Assembly (NCBI RefSeq): GCF_014697475.1
Contig: NZ_JACJRV010000069.1
Location: 1-38,479, forward strand
Reading direction: 5' to 3'
From: Nostoc sp. FACHB-152
GTDB taxonomy: Bacteria; Cyanobacteriota; Cyanobacteriia; Cyanobacteriales; Nostocaceae
Length of the DNA: 38,479 nucleotides
Part shown: positions 36,586 through 38,479 of the stretch, in pieces
Layout: every line of letters starts with the position of its first letter
Position numbering within the stretch: the stretch's first letter is position 1
Position numbers and translations under genes: made by a program
Notes under the pieces: generated by a model
Told to the model about the DNA's origin: nothing
Database searches by the model: none
The model's input: the letters and a program-made list of their open reading frames with translations, nothing else

Positions 36586-37218
36586 ATGACAAGAGTAGCA
36601 TTGAAAGTTGAGGTTCCCATAGCTTCCTTTCGTAAGTCTCGCGCTAGGGAATACATCGAAACTTACCCCGTACCACCACCATCAACAGTGTACGGAATGT
36701 TACTGTCTCTTATTGGGGAGGTTGATAGATATAAGCATTGTGGGGTGAAACTGGCGATCGCACTTCTATCTGAACCAGAAAAGTCAACTGTCATTCGCTC
36801 TATTCACCGATTTAAAACGAAGAATATCTGTGACCCTAAAAATAATAAACCTGATTACCAGGAGTTACTAACTAATATTGAGTTTGTGGTTTGGGTGGAT
36901 ACTGGCGTAGATACAGCTAAACCAAATTTAGTGCAACGTTTACAACAAGCATTTACTAACCCAACTTCTGTTCATCGTTTTGGTGGACTGTGTTTAGGTG
37001 AAAGCCGGGACTTGGTGAATGATATTACTCTTTTACCTGAAAATTACTGTGCAGAATCAATGCGATGGTTAATTCGTGATGAATATGGGTTACTCACTTT
37101 ACCTTACTGGGTAGACCATGTAGGTTCAAGAGGAACACGATGGCTGCGTTACGAGATTCAGGAATGTCAAGTATTTCAACCACCAGAATTATCTTGGACT
37201 TTGGTTCAAAGTGATTAG
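36586..37218 (+). CDS. cas5: Cas5 (I-MYXAN/Cmx5, DevS type)
   Basis: A 210-residue RAMP-fold protein that caps the 5' handle of the crRNA in type I Cascade. The N-terminal Cas5 signature VEVPIASFRKSRAREYIETYPVPPPSTVYGMLLSL is complete. VHRFGGLCLGESRDLV is a second typical block, as is PYWVDH near the end. The ATG is 1 bp after the remnant's TGA, so translation is coupled. Length is close to normal and no damage is seen. With Cas7 and Cas8 missing from this locus, its function would depend on a second system. Confidence 0.85.
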   Translation: MTRVALKVEVPIASFRKSRAREYIETYPVPPPSTVYGMLLSLIGEVDRYKHCGVKLAIALLSEPEKSTVIRSIHRFKTKNICDPKNNKPDYQELLTNIEFVVWVDTGVDTAKPNLVQRLQQAFTNPTSVHRFGGLCLGESRDLVNDITLLPENYCAESMRWLIRDEYGLLTLPYWVDHVGSRGTRWLRYEIQECQVFQPPELSWTLVQSD

Positions 37219-37493
37219 AGGTATCTTAACTTTTGCAAGCACCTCTGCTTGGGAAATTTAAATGCTATCAAAAGTAGTTTTACTTTCTTATTTTACGAGC
37301 CTTTTAGGGATTTTATATGCTTCCAAGGTGCTTGCAACTTCCTAGAATGCTTTAAATATAAGGGTTAGCAGTTTTAACAACTTCGTTTTTGCTGTGAATA
37401 GCTATTAATTTTTGCAACTTGGCTAACCTTAAATAGTAGATGCTTGTAAAATTCATGTAGAGCTTAGGCAAGTCAATAAATATGGCTATCGCT
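37219..37493 (+). promoter_or_regulatory. Probable CRISPR leader
   Basis: 275 bp of AT-rich DNA with T-runs (TTTTACTTTCTTATTTTA) between cas5 and the first repeat on the same strand. Its location and composition fit a leader and promoter for the array. A pair AGGGTTAGCAG and TTGGCTAACCTT within it can fold. No gene. Confidence 0.55.
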
Positions 37494-37815
37494 GTGCTTT
37501 AGCATTAGATGTCGTTAGGCGTTGAGCAGGTTACTTTGCAAGCGCAAGACCCGCCTCCCACGAATTAGTGCTTTAGCATTAGATGTCGTTAGGCGTTGAG
37601 CAGGGCGTAGTTAAGCTAATGGCTTTTGATGAAGATTGTGCTTTAGCATTAGATGTCGTTAGGCGTTGAGCAGTTGCCTTGAATTACAGTAAAGTTTGCA
37701 CCTACAGCCGTGCTTTAGCATTAGATGTCGTTAGGCGTTGAGCAGCTTGATGGAGACAAATCATTAATAGTAAAGTTGGGTGCTTTACCATTAGATGTCG
37801 TTAGGCGTTGAGCAG
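37494..37815 (+). CRISPR. CRISPR array: five 36-bp repeats, four internal spacers
   Basis: Repeats at 37494-37529, 37568-37603, 37638-37673, 37710-37745 and 37780-37815. The repeat starts GTGCTTTAGCATTAGATG and ends TCGTTAGGCGTTGAGCAG. The first four are identical; the fifth has one change (G to C at position 9). Spacers are 38, 34, 36 and 34 nt. The start GTGCT and end AGCAG form a near-palindrome. If Cas6 cuts 8 nt from the end, the crRNA handle is TTGAGCAG. cas1 and cas2 are absent nearby, so it was not obviously acquiring spacers here. Confidence 0.97.
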
Positions 37816-37886
37816 GTAGAGATAGTGCCGTTATTCGTACATCCAGATTTGGGATTTGTCATGAAATGTCTTTAGGCGTTATTGGC
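37816..37886 (+). CRISPR. Terminal spacer and degenerate sixth repeat
   Basis: A 35-nt fifth spacer (37816-37850) follows the variant repeat. At 37851-37886 a degraded repeat aligns in register: 23 of 36 positions match overall and 17 of 20 in repeat positions 11-30 (ATGTCTTTAGGCGTT), while the last six match none. The distance is exactly one spacer length, so it is a true end-of-array repeat. It resembles the atypical or delocalised guides of some CASTs. Confidence 0.85.
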
Positions 37887-37919
37887 TTAGATATAAATAA
37901 GTTTTCTCTGAAGACAAGA

Positions 37920-38314
37920 TTAGCGATCTTGAGTATCTTCATTCCGGTAAATTTTGGCGATTATTTTTTCCCATTGCTCAATTTGGTTCTGTAGTTGTAA
38001 TCGCCGATCGCTCAAATCTTGACTATCATCAACAGACACATCCTGACCGCTTAATCGTTCATGATAAATAGCAATCAGTTCGGTTAGGGCTTTTTTATTG
38101 CTTGCTGATCCTCCTGGGTCAGAGAACTCACATTGACTGGAATCAGCTTTCTGCCAATTCTCTCCACAAATTCAGACCGACTTAAATCCATGCTGTCGGC
38201 GATCACATCTAATCCTTCAATCCCGGTAGGAGTTAGGGCTAGGTTAACTCGTTTCTTCACCTCATCGTACAGTTCTGGTACGTCTTTTTGACCTTTTTGC
38301 CCTTTCTTACCCAT
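37920..38314 (-). CDS. Ribbon-helix-helix-like cargo protein, with candidate -1 frameshift
   Basis: The zero frame encodes 76 residues. It starts MGKKGQKGQKDVPELYDE and has the pattern RVNLALTPTGIEGLDVIADSMDLSRSEFVERIGR, which resembles a ribbon-helix-helix DNA-binding motif often seen in cyanobacterial accessory proteins. It ends AIKKP. At 38091-38096 the coding strand reads A AAA AAG, phased as a slippery heptamer. In the -1 frame the reading continues for 55 more residues (ALTELIAIYHERLSGQD, then a Gln/Glu-rich helix) to TAA at 37920-37922, giving about 131 residues. It opposes the array. A homopolymer indel would look the same. Confidence 0.6.
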
Positions 38315-38479
38315 TGCTGTCTAGTTTTTACATCCCTCCCAATCATAGTAAACACATTCAGCACTTTAAGTTAAACATTACAGCAGTTTCCTGTGTTATG
38401 AGGTACAGTAACAGCAATTAGTAAACCAGTTTCTTAAATGTTGAGGATTCATTAAGTTGAGTGCAACTGAGATAACTGT
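38315..38479. other. Window edge, nothing recognised
   Basis: 165 bp upstream of the cargo gene. It should hold that gene's promoter. I looked here for a distal Tn7-like end and saw none. Confidence 0.4.

Noticed and set aside
38090-38100. CTTTTTTATTG as a TnsB site of the distal transposon end
   Set aside because: One isolated match, lying inside a coding frame, with no 20-bp periodic partners or TGT tip.

Overview
The window is chromosomal DNA from a filamentous, Nostoc/Anabaena-type (heterocystous) cyanobacterium. The evidence is psaC followed by glmS, many GCGATCGC (HIP1) octamers, heptanucleotide short tandem repeats, very large multi-sensor hybrid histidine kinases, and several miniature repeat elements of the kind common in these genomes. 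Taxonomy below that level cannot be read from the sequence alone.

Layout. 1-11.2 kb: two giant hybrid histidine kinases (388-5202 and about 7767-11222) flank a reverse-strand pair, a YcxB-like membrane protein and a CocE/NonD-type S15 hydrolase. 11.2-17.5 kb: a 21-bp tandem repeat, a small coiled-coil hypothetical, an HPP membrane protein, a repeat-rich gap, then a double-glycine leader peptide (14049-14357) and a C39-peptidase ABC exporter (15346-17490) that probably matures and exports it. 17.6-20.4 kb: a reverse-strand group with an ABM-fold protein, the methionine-salvage genes mtnB, mtnX and mtnD, and cutA. 20.9-26.6 kb: a protein with two winged-helix-like repeats, a small unlisted membrane protein (22593-22757), a perfect MITE with target duplication, a sulfonate-binding lipoprotein followed by a nitroreductase and an atypical SDR, and a KGG-repeat stress protein. 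27.2-29.7 kb: psaC and glmS.

The notable system starts 25 bp after the glmS stop codon. There a Tn7-like end with three 20-bp-phased TnsB-type repeats begins. It is followed by tnsA, tnsB, tnsC, a TniQ/TnsD-family gene, cas6, a chimeric cas8/cas7 remnant, cas5 and a five-repeat CRISPR array whose last spacer is bounded by a degenerate sixth repeat. I read this as a type I-B (MYXAN-like) CRISPR-associated transposon (CAST) inserted at the attTn7 position. cas1, cas2 and cas3 are absent, as expected for CASTs. The copy looks damaged: tnsC is frameshifted near its C-terminus, tniQ carries one in-frame TAA, and most of cas8 and cas7 is deleted. The DDE transposase, the endonuclease TnsA, Cas6, Cas5 and the array are still open. 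The distal transposon end and a full-length TnsD were not found, so the element continues past the right edge of the window. A ribbon-helix-helix-like cargo gene with a candidate -1 frameshift site lies just beyond the array.
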